Assembly (NCBI GenBank): GCA_016938135.1
Contig: JAFGVD010000017.1
Location: 1 to 53,749 of the forward strand
DNA length: 53,749 bases
Source of the DNA: Coriobacteriia bacterium
GTDB lineage: Bacteria; Actinomycetota; Coriobacteriia; Anaerosomatales; Anaerosomataceae
Direction of reading: 5' to 3'
The notes beneath the pieces are model-generated. The model was not told where the DNA came from and ran no database searches. It worked only from the letters and a program-made list of their open reading frames with translations. How positions within the stretch are numbered: position 1 is the first letter of the stretch; each line of letters begins with the position of its first letter. Positions 15,950 to 25,436 of the stretch are shown in pieces. A program made the position numbers and the translations under genes.

Positions 15950-16981
15950 GTGTCACTGAACCCCCTACGCTGGTCACGCAGCGTGAAGCTCATCGTCGCC
16001 TTTGGGGTGCTCTATGTGGTATGGGGCTCCACCTACCTCGGCATCCGCATCGGTCTTGAGGCCGGCCTGCCGCCGTCGCTGTTCGCAGGGATGCGCCTCG
16101 TTCCGGCCGGCCTGCTCATGCTGCTGTTCGCCAAGTGGCGCGGGCAGTCTGTGCGCATCAGCCTCTCCGACTTCAAGATAGTGGCCACCGTGGGCATCTT
16201 GCTCCTGGTAGGCGGCATGTATTTCACGTTCCTTGCCGAGCGGACCATCCCCTCGGGACTCTCGGCGCTCATCGTGGCACTGCTGCCGCTGTGGATCGCT
16301 CTTGCCGAATACGCGCTTCCGGACATGGAACGCCCCAGTGCCCGCGGCGTCTTCGGACTGATCATCGGCTTCTCGGGACTGGGCGTTCTCATGGCGCCGC
16401 GCATCACGGGCATCCATGGCTCGCCCGAGCAGTTCCTCGGCATCGGGCTGCAGATCCTGGGTACCTGGCTGTGGACGGGCGGCTCTGTGCTCTCCAAGCG
16501 CAGGCCGGTCAAGACCGACGCCATCGTCGCCACCGGCTACGAGATGCTCACCGCCGGCGTCGTCTTGCTGGTTATCGGCACGGCCCTGGGCGAGTGGACG
16601 GGCTTTGCTATCACGCCTTCAGGAGCCGGCGCCCTTGCATACCTCATCATCATGGGCAGCTGCGTGGCGTTCACCGCCTTTGTCTGGCTGCTGCGAAACG
16701 CCCCGGCCTCCAAGGTGATGACCTACGCATACGTGAACCCCGTGATCGCGGTCTTCCTTGGCTGGCTTGTCTTCCGGGAGCCCATCGATGGCTGGGTCCT
16801 GGCCGGCATGACCATCATCATCATCGGCGTCGCTCTCACCACCAGCGCCCCCACCCGCCCCGCGAACACCGCTCCGGTACCTTCCGCTGAGACCCTGCTT
16901 GCCGCCGAGGAGGCCGAGATGATCGCAGAGGCGAGCGGAGCCGGGCAGGTGCCCGCCGAGGGTGAACAGACCAGCGCTTAG
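15950..16981 (+). CDS. EamA (drug/metabolite) family transporter
   Basis: An inner-membrane exporter of 343 residues with two EamA repeats and about ten transmembrane helices; FGVLYVVWGSTYLGIRIG is the typical first helix. The second repeat ends near residue 296, followed by a ~47-residue hydrophilic tail rich in Ala, Glu and Pro. It resembles YedA/RhaT-like carriers, but the substrate is unknown. AGGAGG five bases before the GTG at 15950 makes that the likely start, rather than the TTG six codons earlier. Confidence 0.9.
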   Translation: MSLNPLRWSRSVKLIVAFGVLYVVWGSTYLGIRIGLEAGLPPSLFAGMRLVPAGLLMLLFAKWRGQSVRISLSDFKIVATVGILLLVGGMYFTFLAERTIPSGLSALIVALLPLWIALAEYALPDMERPSARGVFGLIIGFSGLGVLMAPRITGIHGSPEQFLGIGLQILGTWLWTGGSVLSKRRPVKTDAIVATGYEMLTAGVVLLVIGTALGEWTGFAITPSGAGALAYLIIMGSCVAFTAFVWLLRNAPASKVMTYAYVNPVIAVFLGWLVFREPIDGWVLAGMTIIIIGVALTTSAPTRPANTAPVPSAETLLAAEEAEMIAEASGAGQVPAEGEQTSA

Positions 16982-17067
16982 ACGAATCCACGAGTTCTTC
17001 ACAAGCGCCGCATAGTGGCGTCACATCCGCGGGCGATACTCCTTTCAAGACACGAAAGGAGCACACA

Positions 17068-17370
17068 ATGAACGTAGGACATTCTGCACCGGTGTTCAGC
17101 CACAGCGTCGGGATCTTTGGCGGGCTGATCGGCCTTGTTATCTGGGCAGCGGTCATCGCGGTCGTCATCGCGCTGGTAGTGCACTTCACCCGTCGCGGCA
17201 GGGCCGCTCATGCGGGCCACATGGCCGCAGCTGCAACAGCCACTTCCCCGGTATCGGCGGTTGACACACACGCCGAAGACGAGGCTCTGCGCATCGCTCG
17301 AGAGCGACTCGCCCGCGGCGAGATCGACGCAGACCAGTACCGGGTGATCGTGGAAGCACTCTCCTCATAG
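17068..17370 (+). CDS. Small membrane protein with C-terminal SHOCT domain
   Basis: A 100-residue protein with one transmembrane helix (about residues 16-40), a His/Ala/Thr-rich linker and a SHOCT domain at the end (from DEALRIARERLARGEIDADQ to the C-terminus). SHOCT domains are short helical hairpins common at the ends of small membrane proteins and thought to mediate oligomerisation. GAAAGGAG precedes the ATG. The gene stands alone, followed by strong hairpins. Confidence 0.88.
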   Translation: MNVGHSAPVFSHSVGIFGGLIGLVIWAAVIAVVIALVVHFTRRGRAAHAGHMAAAATATSPVSAVDTHAEDEALRIARERLARGEIDADQYRVIVEALSS

Positions 17371-17440
17371 CATCCCTCCCATCCTTTCCTCCGGTGACCC
17401 GGTCTCTCCCTCCCTCGTAGGCCCGGTCACCACCCAGCAA

Positions 17441-17473
17441 GCACGGGGCGGTCCCTCCCAGACCGCCCCGTGC
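17441..17473. terminator. Hairpin terminator after the SHOCT gene
   Basis: A perfect 13-bp GC-rich stem (17441-17453 with 17461-17473) closes a seven-base loop. A weaker GGTGACC/GGTCACC stem lies just upstream. There is no T-tract, so termination may rely on hairpin strength alone or on Rho. Confidence 0.6.
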
Positions 17474-17512
17474 GCTATCCTGAGAGACAGACACCTCGTC
17501 TTTCGGAGCGCT

Positions 17513-19297
17513 ATGACCACCGACCTCATCCGAGCACTGCGCTTCATGCGCCGCTACCGCCTTGTGGCGTTTCTCGCCGTACTGGCGGTACTTGGTGCGT
17601 CTGCCGCAGAGCTTGCCGCGCCACAGCTCCTAAAGCGGATCATCGACGTGGGTATCACGAAATCCCGCACCGATATCATCCTCTCTGGCGCATTCGGGCT
17701 CATAGGTGTGGCGATTGTTGGCGGACTCGCCACGTTCTTGCAGGGGTATCTCTCGGCAAGAGCCAGTCACGGCGCCGCATACGACATGCGCAACAGCATC
17801 TTCGAAAAGCTCCAGGACCTCTCGTTCAGCTACCACGACCGCGCCCAGACCGGACAGCTGATCACCCGCGTCACATCCGACGTGGACCTTGTCCGCGAGT
17901 TCGTAGGCGGCGGACTAGTGCAAGCGATATCGGCGACGATCCTGCTGATAGGCGCCGCGACACTGCTGCTTTCCATGAATTGGCAGCTGGCCCTGGTGGC
18001 GTTCCTGTCTATCCCGGCCACGATATTCGTGCTCGTGAAGTTCGTGGGCAACCTGGGGCCGTCGTTCCGCAGCTTCCAGCAAAGACTTGCCGCACTCAAC
18101 TCCGTGCTGCAGGAGAACATCGCCGGGGTGCGGGTGGTCAAGACGTTCGCGCGGGAGCCGTATGAGGCCGAGCGATACCGGGCGGCCGATGAGCTGCTGC
18201 TCCAGCAAGGCCTGACGGTGCGTGCCACGGTGGCCAATGCGTTCCCGCTGCTGTTCTCGGTGGGCACGCTCGGCGTGGCGCTCGTCACCTGGGTGGGCGC
18301 GGTGCAGGTGATCCACGGGGATCTCACCGTCGGCGAGCTCGTCGCCTTCACCAGCTACCTGATGCTGCTGCTACAACCGTTGTTCATCATCGGGTTCGGT
18401 GCCCAGAACATCGCGCGGGCAGGCGCCTCGGCGCAACGGCTCTTCGAGATACTCGACGCCCCCAATGAGGTGGCCGAGCGACCCGACGCGATCACTCCAT
18501 CGTCCATGGACGGACTCGTAGAGTTCCGCGACGTCACGCTGCGCTATCCCGGCACAACGACCGACACCCTCTCAGGCCTGAGCTTCAAGGTGGAGCCCGG
18601 CACGGCTGTGGCCCTGGTAGGCGCCACAGGCTCAGGCAAGACCTCGGTCATCAACCTGATCCCGCGCTTCTACGACGTCACGGCTGGCGCCGTCTTGGTG
18701 GACGGCAACGACGTCCGCGACATCACACTCGACTCACTGCGCTCCCGTATCGGCGTGGTCATGCAAGACTCCGTGCTCTTCTCGGGCACAGTAGCCGAGA
18801 ATATCGCGTACGGCAGGCCGGATGCGACGCGCGCCGACATCGAGGCTGCCGCCCGGTCAGCCGAAGCGCACGACTTCATCGTGGACCTGGAGAACGGCTA
18901 CGAGACGCGTGTGGGCGAGCGTGGCGTGAAGCTGTCCGGCGGCCAAAGGCAGCGTGTCGCCATCGCCCGTGCGATCTTGATAGACCCCCGCATCCTCATC
19001 ATGGATGACTCGACATCTTCGGTTGATGCGCGGACCGAAGCAGCGCTCCGATCACGGCTCGACAAGCTGATGGAAGGACGCACGACGTTCATCATCGCCC
19101 AGCGGCTCTCCACCGTGCGCAAGGCGGACACCATCCTGCTCGTCGACGATGGCCGCCTGGTTGCGCAGGGGACACACGCGGAACTCATCGCCGACAACTG
19201 CCTGTACGCTGAGATCGCCGCCAGTCAACTCGTTGGCAGCGAGTCCATCCCCGTGCCGGATCACTGCAACCTGACCGACGAGCGGGGTGAGCAGTGA
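17513..19297 (+). CDS. ABC exporter subunit with degenerate Walker B (heterodimer half 1)
   Basis: A 594-residue type IV exporter half: six transmembrane helices (about 20-310) and a nucleotide-binding domain with Walker A GATGSGKT, signature LSGGQRQ and Walker B ILIMDDSTSSVD. The catalytic Glu after Walker B is Asp, the hallmark of the subunit holding the degenerate ATP site in heterodimers such as TM287/288 or BmrCD. GGAG lies five bases before the ATG. Its TGA overlaps the start of the partner gene. Substrate unknown: drug, lipid and peptide exporters all share this form. Confidence 0.93.
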   Translation: MTTDLIRALRFMRRYRLVAFLAVLAVLGASAAELAAPQLLKRIIDVGITKSRTDIILSGAFGLIGVAIVGGLATFLQGYLSARASHGAAYDMRNSIFEKLQDLSFSYHDRAQTGQLITRVTSDVDLVREFVGGGLVQAISATILLIGAATLLLSMNWQLALVAFLSIPATIFVLVKFVGNLGPSFRSFQQRLAALNSVLQENIAGVRVVKTFAREPYEAERYRAADELLLQQGLTVRATVANAFPLLFSVGTLGVALVTWVGAVQVIHGDLTVGELVAFTSYLMLLLQPLFIIGFGAQNIARAGASAQRLFEILDAPNEVAERPDAITPSSMDGLVEFRDVTLRYPGTTTDTLSGLSFKVEPGTAVALVGATGSGKTSVINLIPRFYDVTAGAVLVDGNDVRDITLDSLRSRIGVVMQDSVLFSGTVAENIAYGRPDATRADIEAAARSAEAHDFIVDLENGYETRVGERGVKLSGGQRQRVAIARAILIDPRILIMDDSTSSVDARTEAALRSRLDKLMEGRTTFIIAQRLSTVRKADTILLVDDGRLVAQGTHAELIADNCLYAEIAASQLVGSESIPVPDHCNLTDERGEQ

Positions 19298-21090
19298 TGG
19301 CTCACGGTGTCTCACTCCGATCACTTGCCAAAGAAGAGAAACCGGCCGCCGCATGGCCGACGATCAGGCGGCTGATCACGTACCTGATGCTCTACCGCGC
19401 TGAACTGCTGCGAGCGCTTTTCTGGGTTGCGTTCTCTGCGGCAAACTCAGCGATAGCTCCGGCAATCACCGGGTGGCTGGTAGACACAGCGATCGCGGCA
19501 CGGAACGCGAATGGCGACGCCCGATCGCTCACCCTTCCGGTCATCGCGCTGTTCGCCTCGGGAATCGCCGGCTGGTGGTCGCAGCGCGCGCAGATCCTGG
19601 GCCTGGGCATCGTGGGTCAAAAGGCTTTGTTCTCGGTGCGAGAAGACGTCTTCGCTGCGGTGCAGAGGCTTTCCGTGGCTGCCTTCGAGCGTGTGGAGTC
19701 AGGCGATCTGATGAGCCGTCTGATCAACGACATCGAACAGGTCAACTCGTTCCTTTCGCAAGGATTCCGTCGCGTCATCGGCGCAGGCATCGGTGTGGCA
19801 GCCACGCTTGTGGGCATGCTTCTCGTGGACTGGCGCCTCGCGCTGGCCACTCTTGTGGTCGTTCCCGTCATGATCGGCACGACCCGGTTGTTCAGCATGA
19901 TCGCGCGCCGCGCCTTCCGCCGCCGCCAAGAGTCCATCGGAGATGTCTCTTCTACCCTTGCCGAGGAGCTTGCCGGCATCAAGGTCGCTCAGGCCTTCAA
20001 CCGTACGGACCGCAACCGCACCGAATTCGCGCAACGCAATGCACTCAACCGGGACGCCAATGTCACTGCGGCAGCGGTCTCCTCGGCGTTCACGCCTACG
20101 CTGGCGGTCATCTCGGCCACCGCCACCGCTCTGGTGGCGGGTCTAGGCGGCTGGCTGGCCACGCAACAGCTGGTGACCGTGGGTGTGGTCGTCGCGTTCT
20201 TCGCATACGCCCGCAGCTTCTTCAACGGCGTGAGCCAGCTCTCCAGCCTCTACACCGAGACGCAGTCGGCATTGGCAGGCAGCGAGCGCGTCTTCGGCAT
20301 CCTTGATACCCCAGCCGAGATAGTCGACAGCCCCGACGCATTGGAGCTTGACCGTGCCCGCGGTGAGGTCACGTACGAGAACGTCAGTTTCCAGTACGGC
20401 GAGGGTCCCACCGTCTTGCACGATGTCTCACTGGTTGTGGAACCGGGCACGACGGTGGCCATTGTGGGGCCGACCGGCGCGGGAAAGAGCACGCTGATCA
20501 ACCTTCTCGCGCGCTTCTACGATCCTACGCAAGGCATCGTGCGTATCGACGGACACGACCTTCGCGACCTGAAGGTGGAAAGCGTCCGCCGTAGCCTGGG
20601 AGTGGTACTGCAAGACCCCTTCCTGTTCTCCGGGACCATCGCCGACAACATCCGGTACGGACGTCTGGAAGCCACTGACGATGAGGTGAGCACGGCGGCG
20701 GAGGCTGCACGGGCACTGGAGTTCATCGAGAGGCTGCCGGACGGTTTTGATACCTCGATCGGCGAGCGCGGCTCCATGCTGTCCACGGGCCAGCGTCAGC
20801 TGCTCTCGTTCGCCCGCGCCATACTGGCGGATCCTGCGGTGCTCATCTTGGACGAGGCGACCTCGTCTGTGGACACGCGCACCGAGCTCCTCATCCAAGG
20901 CGCACTCCGCCATATCCTGCACGACCGTACGGCACTGGTGATCGCACATCGTCTCTCGACCGTTCGCGATGCCCACCGGGTGATCGTCATCGATGATGGC
21001 CGTATCGCCGAGCAGGGCACCTACGAGGAGTTGCTGGCTGCAGGCGGGCTGTTCACCCGGCTGCACGACGCGCAGTTCGCCGAAAAGTAG
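19297..21090 (+). CDS. ABC exporter subunit with canonical Walker B (heterodimer half 2)
   Basis: The 597-residue partner, with the same six-helix plus ATPase layout. Walker A is GPTGAGKST and Walker B VLILDEATSSVD with a proper catalytic Glu, but the signature is LSTGQRQ with Thr in place of the first Gly. Together, one site uses this Walker pair with the partner's LSGGQ (active) and the other uses Asp Walker B with LSTGQ (degenerate), a textbook asymmetric exporter. I placed the start at the ATG at 19297 (TGATG overlap); a GTG one codon earlier is possible. Confidence 0.94.
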   Translation: MAHGVSLRSLAKEEKPAAAWPTIRRLITYLMLYRAELLRALFWVAFSAANSAIAPAITGWLVDTAIAARNANGDARSLTLPVIALFASGIAGWWSQRAQILGLGIVGQKALFSVREDVFAAVQRLSVAAFERVESGDLMSRLINDIEQVNSFLSQGFRRVIGAGIGVAATLVGMLLVDWRLALATLVVVPVMIGTTRLFSMIARRAFRRRQESIGDVSSTLAEELAGIKVAQAFNRTDRNRTEFAQRNALNRDANVTAAAVSSAFTPTLAVISATATALVAGLGGWLATQQLVTVGVVVAFFAYARSFFNGVSQLSSLYTETQSALAGSERVFGILDTPAEIVDSPDALELDRARGEVTYENVSFQYGEGPTVLHDVSLVVEPGTTVAIVGPTGAGKSTLINLLARFYDPTQGIVRIDGHDLRDLKVESVRRSLGVVLQDPFLFSGTIADNIRYGRLEATDDEVSTAAEAARALEFIERLPDGFDTSIGERGSMLSTGQRQLLSFARAILADPAVLILDEATSSVDTRTELLIQGALRHILHDRTALVIAHRLSTVRDAHRVIVIDDGRIAEQGTYEELLAAGGLFTRLHDAQFAEK

Positions 21091-21111
21091 CGTTCCCGGG
21101 TCCTGCCGGGG

Positions 21112-23580
21112 CTACAACATCCCAAGCGCGTTGCGAACCTTCCGGCCCAGCGGCGCCCGTGAGCTCTCATAACCGTCCCAGGGATCCGTGCCCAGGGCCC
21201 GCAGCCTTCGAGGCGTGCTGGCGATATCGTAGCCGTCAGAACGCACTCCGGCCTCGATCTCGTCCCAGCGCACCGGCACGCTGACCGGCGCCCCGTCCCT
21301 CGCCCGTGTGGAGTACGCGGCGACCGCGGTGGCGCCACGCGTGTTACGGATGTAGTCGATGAAGATGCGCCCTTCCCGGCGGGCCTTGAGCGGATTGGTA
21401 GTGTAGAGCGCCGGATACTCCGCGGCCACGGCATCGGCGATCGTCTTGGTCACCGCGCGCGCCTCGCCCCAGTCCACATCACGGACGATGGGGCTGACCA
21501 GGTGAAGGCCTTTGCCACCGGTCGTCTTCACAAACACCCCCAGCCCGAGCGACTCCAGGCGCTCGCGCAACATGAGCGCGCCGGAGACGACCGCCTTCCA
21601 CTCCACATCGGGGCCGGGATCTAAGTCGAAGATGATGCGGTCCGGACGCTCCACGTCGTCTGCGAGTGACCCCCATGTGTGTATCTCCAAGACGCCGAGC
21701 TGGGCCAAAGAGACGAGGTCTGACACCTCGTCGACCAGGGCGTAGTGCACCGGCCCCTCATCATGCTGCACCTGCACAGTGCGGATAGAGTCCGGAAAGC
21801 CTGTTGAGGCGTCCTTCTGGTAGAAGCACTCCCCCGTCGAACCATGCGGGCAGCGCACCAGCACAACAGGCCGCTCGCGCAGATGCGGCAGAATCCAGGA
21901 CGCGACCTGCTCGTAGTACGTGGCCAGCTGCAACTTCGTGAAGCCGGCGGCATCGAACAGCACCTTCTGCGGATGCGTGAGCCGGACGCCCGCGACGGTT
22001 GCCGGACCCGTCTTGGCAGGCGGATCCGTGCTCACCTCAGCGCCCGTCTTGTCGCCACGTATGCCCACGAACGACGGATGCCGCAGCACTCCGCTTTCGG
22101 TCCACTCGGAGAACTCCACTTCCACCACGATGTCCGGCTTGACCGGATGCACGCCCCTGGCCTCGGCGGCAGGGATATCGACCGCCGACGTCTTCGCGGC
22201 AAGCGGCTCCAACAGCGCCTTCAACTCGTCAGCCTCGCGATCGCTGAAACCGGTGCCCACCCGCCCGGCATAAGCCAGCGCCCCACCGCTACCCCGTGCA
22301 CCCAGCGCCAGCGCGCCTATCGCGCGATGCGCGGTAGAGTCCGTATAGCCGATGACTGCGAACTCTTCTCGGCCCAGGCACTTGCGCTTGCGCCAGTCAC
22401 GACCACGGCCGGTCTTGTACGCGCCGTCCGCACGCTTGCTGACCGAGCCTTCCAGCGCCAGCGAACACGTCTTCAAGTGGAAGAGCGGCCCGCGTCCCAC
22501 GACGTGGTCGAGGTAGCGTACCCGCCCTTTCGCGGCACCAAGAACACCGCGCAACAGCTGCTTGCGACCGGTCAGAGGAACCCTACGCACGTCGTAGCCG
22601 TCCAGGTAGAGGACGTCGAACGCGAAGTACACGATATCCGCCGAGCGACCCGTACCGAGCTCAGCCTGCAGCGCGCCGAAGCTCGTGGTGCCGTCCGGGC
22701 GCACTACGACCACCTCGCCATCAAGCCAGGCGTCTTGTACCGGCAGGGCCGAAGCGTCCGGGACCAGGGCGGCGAACCGGTCGGTCCAGTCGGCGCCGCT
22801 GCGCGTATAGAAGTGCGCCTCGCCCCCGCTCACGCGGCAAAGCGCCCGGTATCCGTCCAGCTTGATCTCGTGCAGCCACTCGTCGCCGTCAGGCGCGCGG
22901 TCGACCGCGGTGGCCAATTGGGGTTCAAGACGCTCCGGCAGCGGCGCCTGTATGGCACCGCTCACGACGGACGGGTCGGCATCATCGCCCTCTACCGGGT
23001 CGTCCGAAGAACTCTGTGCTGCGATCTCCTCCATCGTGCGACCGGTCTTCGCCGAGACAGGCATGTCTTTGAGAACGTCGCCTTCGGATAGCGGCACCGC
23101 GTGGCCGTCCCGCTCCTTGATCAGCAGCCAGTTGTCATTGCGCTCGCCTTCTTTGCGCTTCATGCGAACGAGCGCCCAGGAGCCTTCGAGCTTGCTTCCG
23201 TGCAGGCCGAACTTCATCGAACCGTCGCGGTACATCTGCTCCGCATCGCCGTGCGGCTCCCATGTCCCTCGGTCCCACACCATCACCGTCCCGCCGCCGT
23301 ACTCTCCCTGCGGTATGGTGCCCTCAAAGTCGCCGTAGTCCAACGGGTGGTCCTCGACCTCGACGGCAAGGCGCTTCTGGGATGTGTCATAGCTGGGACC
23401 TTTGGGGACGGCCCAGCTGCGGAAGACGCCATCCATCTCCAGGCGGAAGTCGTAGTGAAGGCGAGTGGCCGCGTGCTTCTGGATCACGAAGCGACGCACC
23501 GCCCCGTCCTCGCCCTCGACACCGGCGGGCTCGGGCGTCTTGGAGAAATCACGCTTCTCGTTGTAGCGTTCCAGGGGCAT
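21112..23580 (-). CDS. ligD: ATP-dependent DNA ligase D (PE-LIG-POL)
   Basis: The multifunctional end-joining enzyme, 822 residues. The order is a phosphoesterase domain (about 30-165; KHAATRLHYDFRLEMDG), an ATP-dependent ligase (about 215-515; catalytic Lys240 in IKLDGYR) and an AEP primase/polymerase (about 530-822; DLDPGPD acid motif and TTGGKGLHLVSP). It trims, fills and seals double-strand breaks brought together by Ku. This is the Pseudomonas-like order, not the POL-PE-LIG order of mycobacteria. It lies three bases after ku on the same strand. Confidence 0.96.
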   Translation of the reverse strand: MPLERYNEKRDFSKTPEPAGVEGEDGAVRRFVIQKHAATRLHYDFRLEMDGVFRSWAVPKGPSYDTSQKRLAVEVEDHPLDYGDFEGTIPQGEYGGGTVMVWDRGTWEPHGDAEQMYRDGSMKFGLHGSKLEGSWALVRMKRKEGERNDNWLLIKERDGHAVPLSEGDVLKDMPVSAKTGRTMEEIAAQSSSDDPVEGDDADPSVVSGAIQAPLPERLEPQLATAVDRAPDGDEWLHEIKLDGYRALCRVSGGEAHFYTRSGADWTDRFAALVPDASALPVQDAWLDGEVVVVRPDGTTSFGALQAELGTGRSADIVYFAFDVLYLDGYDVRRVPLTGRKQLLRGVLGAAKGRVRYLDHVVGRGPLFHLKTCSLALEGSVSKRADGAYKTGRGRDWRKRKCLGREEFAVIGYTDSTAHRAIGALALGARGSGGALAYAGRVGTGFSDREADELKALLEPLAAKTSAVDIPAAEARGVHPVKPDIVVEVEFSEWTESGVLRHPSFVGIRGDKTGAEVSTDPPAKTGPATVAGVRLTHPQKVLFDAAGFTKLQLATYYEQVASWILPHLRERPVVLVRCPHGSTGECFYQKDASTGFPDSIRTVQVQHDEGPVHYALVDEVSDLVSLAQLGVLEIHTWGSLADDVERPDRIIFDLDPGPDVEWKAVVSGALMLRERLESLGLGVFVKTTGGKGLHLVSPIVRDVDWGEARAVTKTIADAVAAEYPALYTTNPLKARREGRIFIDYIRNTRGATAVAAYSTRARDGAPVSVPVRWDEIEAGVRSDGYDIASTPRRLRALGTDPWDGYESSRAPLGRKVRNALGML

Positions 23581-23583
23581 TGC

Positions 23584-24390
23584 TCACGCCCGCTTCCGGG
23601 TCTCAGCCTGCTCCACGCTACGCTTGAGCAGGTCCATGATGTCCACAACCGCAGCAGCCTCGCCCGCAGGCTCCGTGGGAGCCACTGAGACCTCGCCCGT
23701 CTCCACTTTGCGCTCGATGAGCGCGAGCAGTCGTTCCCGGTAGGTGTCGCGATACTGCGAAGGGTCCCACTCGGCCACCAGCGCGTCCACGAGTTGCCCG
23801 GCCAGTCCCAGCTCCTTGTCGTTCACGCCCAGCGAGTCCAGGTCGCTTCCCGGGAGATCCAACTCATCTGCGGACCGCAGTTCATGGTCCCACCGCAGCA
23901 GGTCGAGGACGAGCGCATCGCCTACCGGCAGCAATGCGGCCAGGTGCTGGCGCGTGCGGATGACCACTGTGGCCACGCCTACGTATCCGCTGCTGCGCAG
24001 CGTCTCGCGTAGTAGCGCATACGCCTTGCGGGCGGCCTTGGTGGCCGGTGCCAGATAGTAGGGTTTGTCGTAGTAGAGCAGGCTTATCTCGGACGCTTTG
24101 ACTGCGGCAAGGATGTCTATCGTCTGGGTGGCCTCCACATCAGCGGCGCGGAAGTCCTCCTCGGTCACCACTATGTGGGCACCCTCGGAGTACTCGTAGC
24201 CCTTGACGACCTCCTCCCACGGCACTTCCTCCCCTGTGACCGCGTTGACCCTGTGCTGACGCACGGGGGCCATATTGCGCTGGTCAAGCAGGCGGAAGGT
24301 GACGTCTGAGGACTTCTCGGCGGCGTGCAACGTCACCGGGATGGTCACCAGACCGAAACTGATGGCACCGTTCCAGATACTGCGGGGCAT
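23584..24390 (-). CDS. ku: Non-homologous end joining protein Ku
   Basis: The DNA-end-binding homodimer of bacterial NHEJ, 268 residues. It opens MPRSIWNGAISFGLVTIPV, the usual Ku start, and has the VPWEEVVKGYEY segment of the core ring. The C-terminal tail is short with basic ends (QAETRKRA). The ATG at 24390 is chosen because it starts the family homology and follows GGAGG at about six bases; an in-frame upstream start would add 13 unrelated residues. It is followed immediately by ligD, giving a complete two-gene repair unit. Confidence 0.96.
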   Translation of the reverse strand: MPRSIWNGAISFGLVTIPVTLHAAEKSSDVTFRLLDQRNMAPVRQHRVNAVTGEEVPWEEVVKGYEYSEGAHIVVTEEDFRAADVEATQTIDILAAVKASEISLLYYDKPYYLAPATKAARKAYALLRETLRSSGYVGVATVVIRTRQHLAALLPVGDALVLDLLRWDHELRSADELDLPGSDLDSLGVNDKELGLAGQLVDALVAEWDPSQYRDTYRERLLALIERKVETGEVSVAPTEPAGEAAAVVDIMDLLKRSVEQAETRKRA

Positions 24391-24466
24391 CGCGCACCTC
24401 CGGGTGATGAACACGGGCAGGTCTCGCACTATTCACGAGATACCCGTGGCAAGCGCCCGTGTACCG

Positions 24467-25435
24467 CTACGCGATGCCGAAGAGCTTGAGCAAGAACAGC
24501 AGGTAGAACACTACGAGGAGCCAGCCTTCCCACGAGGTGATCTCCTTGTCTTGCACCATGAAGAAGTACAGCAGCGTTGCAACCACCATCACCGGCAGTC
24601 CCAGGGTCAACACACTGGGAGCGACGACGAGCGTGCCGAAGAGCCCGGCCACACCCACCACTGCGAAGCTGTTGAAGACGCTGGAACCCAATACGTTGCC
24701 GATGGCCACTTCAAGGTTCCCCTTGCGTGCCGCGACGACGCTCACGACAAGCTCAGGCAACGAAGTGCCCAGCGCCACAGCGCTGAGCGCGATGATATCG
24801 GTGCCCACGTTGAAAAGCACCGACAGTTCCACCACAGCGCGGACGGTGTATTCGGCGCCGAAGTAGACCCCCACCACGCCGACGGCGATCTTGAGCCAGG
24901 TGCGTCGGTCGAAGCGACCTCGCTGCACACCGAGTTCTTCTTCAACGCTCTGCTCGATATCTGTGTGTTTGTGCTCCCGGCTCAGGCTCATGCTGACCGC
25001 GTAGCTGACGTAGATCACCGTTCCTGCAAGGCAGATCAGCGCCTCCGGGACTGTGACACTCCCATCCCAGGCGATGATCGCCAACAAGAAAGCCGATCCC
25101 ACAAGCAGCGGCAGGTCCACGTGGATGATCTCCCACGTGGCCCACAGCCGACCACCAAGGATCGCAGCAACACCCAGCACGAGGAAGATGTTGGTGACGT
25201 TGGATCCGATGACGTTGCCCAACACGATCTCCGGGTTGCCGCGCAAGACGGCTATGACCGAGGAGACCAGCTCGGGCAGCGAGGTTCCCACCGCCACGAT
25301 GGTGACGCCCACCACATACGCAGGCAGACCGAATGCGATGCCGATAGCCTCGGCGCCGTCAGTGAACCAATCTGCCGACCTGACCAGTACCAGCAGAGCG
25401 CCTGCAAGGACCGCCAGCCACAGCAGCGTCTGCAT
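24467..25435 (-). CDS. Calcium/sodium (cation) antiporter, CaCA family
   Basis: A membrane exchanger of 322 residues with two inverted repeats and about ten helices. Both ion-binding repeats are intact: GTSLPELVSSVIAVLRGNPE with GNVIGSNVTN, and GTSLPELVVSVVAARKGNLE with GNVLGSSVFNS. It probably exports Ca2+ in exchange for Na+ or H+. Its ATG lies one base after the stop of the phosphoglycerate mutase gene, so it may be translated by reinitiation. With nhaA two genes upstream, this run contributes to ion homeostasis. Confidence 0.93.
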   Translation of the reverse strand: MQTLLWLAVLAGALLVLVRSADWFTDGAEAIGIAFGLPAYVVGVTIVAVGTSLPELVSSVIAVLRGNPEIVLGNVIGSNVTNIFLVLGVAAILGGRLWATWEIIHVDLPLLVGSAFLLAIIAWDGSVTVPEALICLAGTVIYVSYAVSMSLSREHKHTDIEQSVEEELGVQRGRFDRRTWLKIAVGVVGVYFGAEYTVRAVVELSVLFNVGTDIIALSAVALGTSLPELVVSVVAARKGNLEVAIGNVLGSSVFNSFAVVGVAGLFGTLVVAPSVLTLGLPVMVVATLLYFFMVQDKEITSWEGWLLVVFYLLFLLKLFGIA

Positions 25436-25436
25436 G

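Noticed and set aside
21844-23091. A 415-codon open frame opposite ligD
   Set aside because: The ligD frame contains catalytic motifs throughout this stretch, and the antisense translation has no recognisable pattern.
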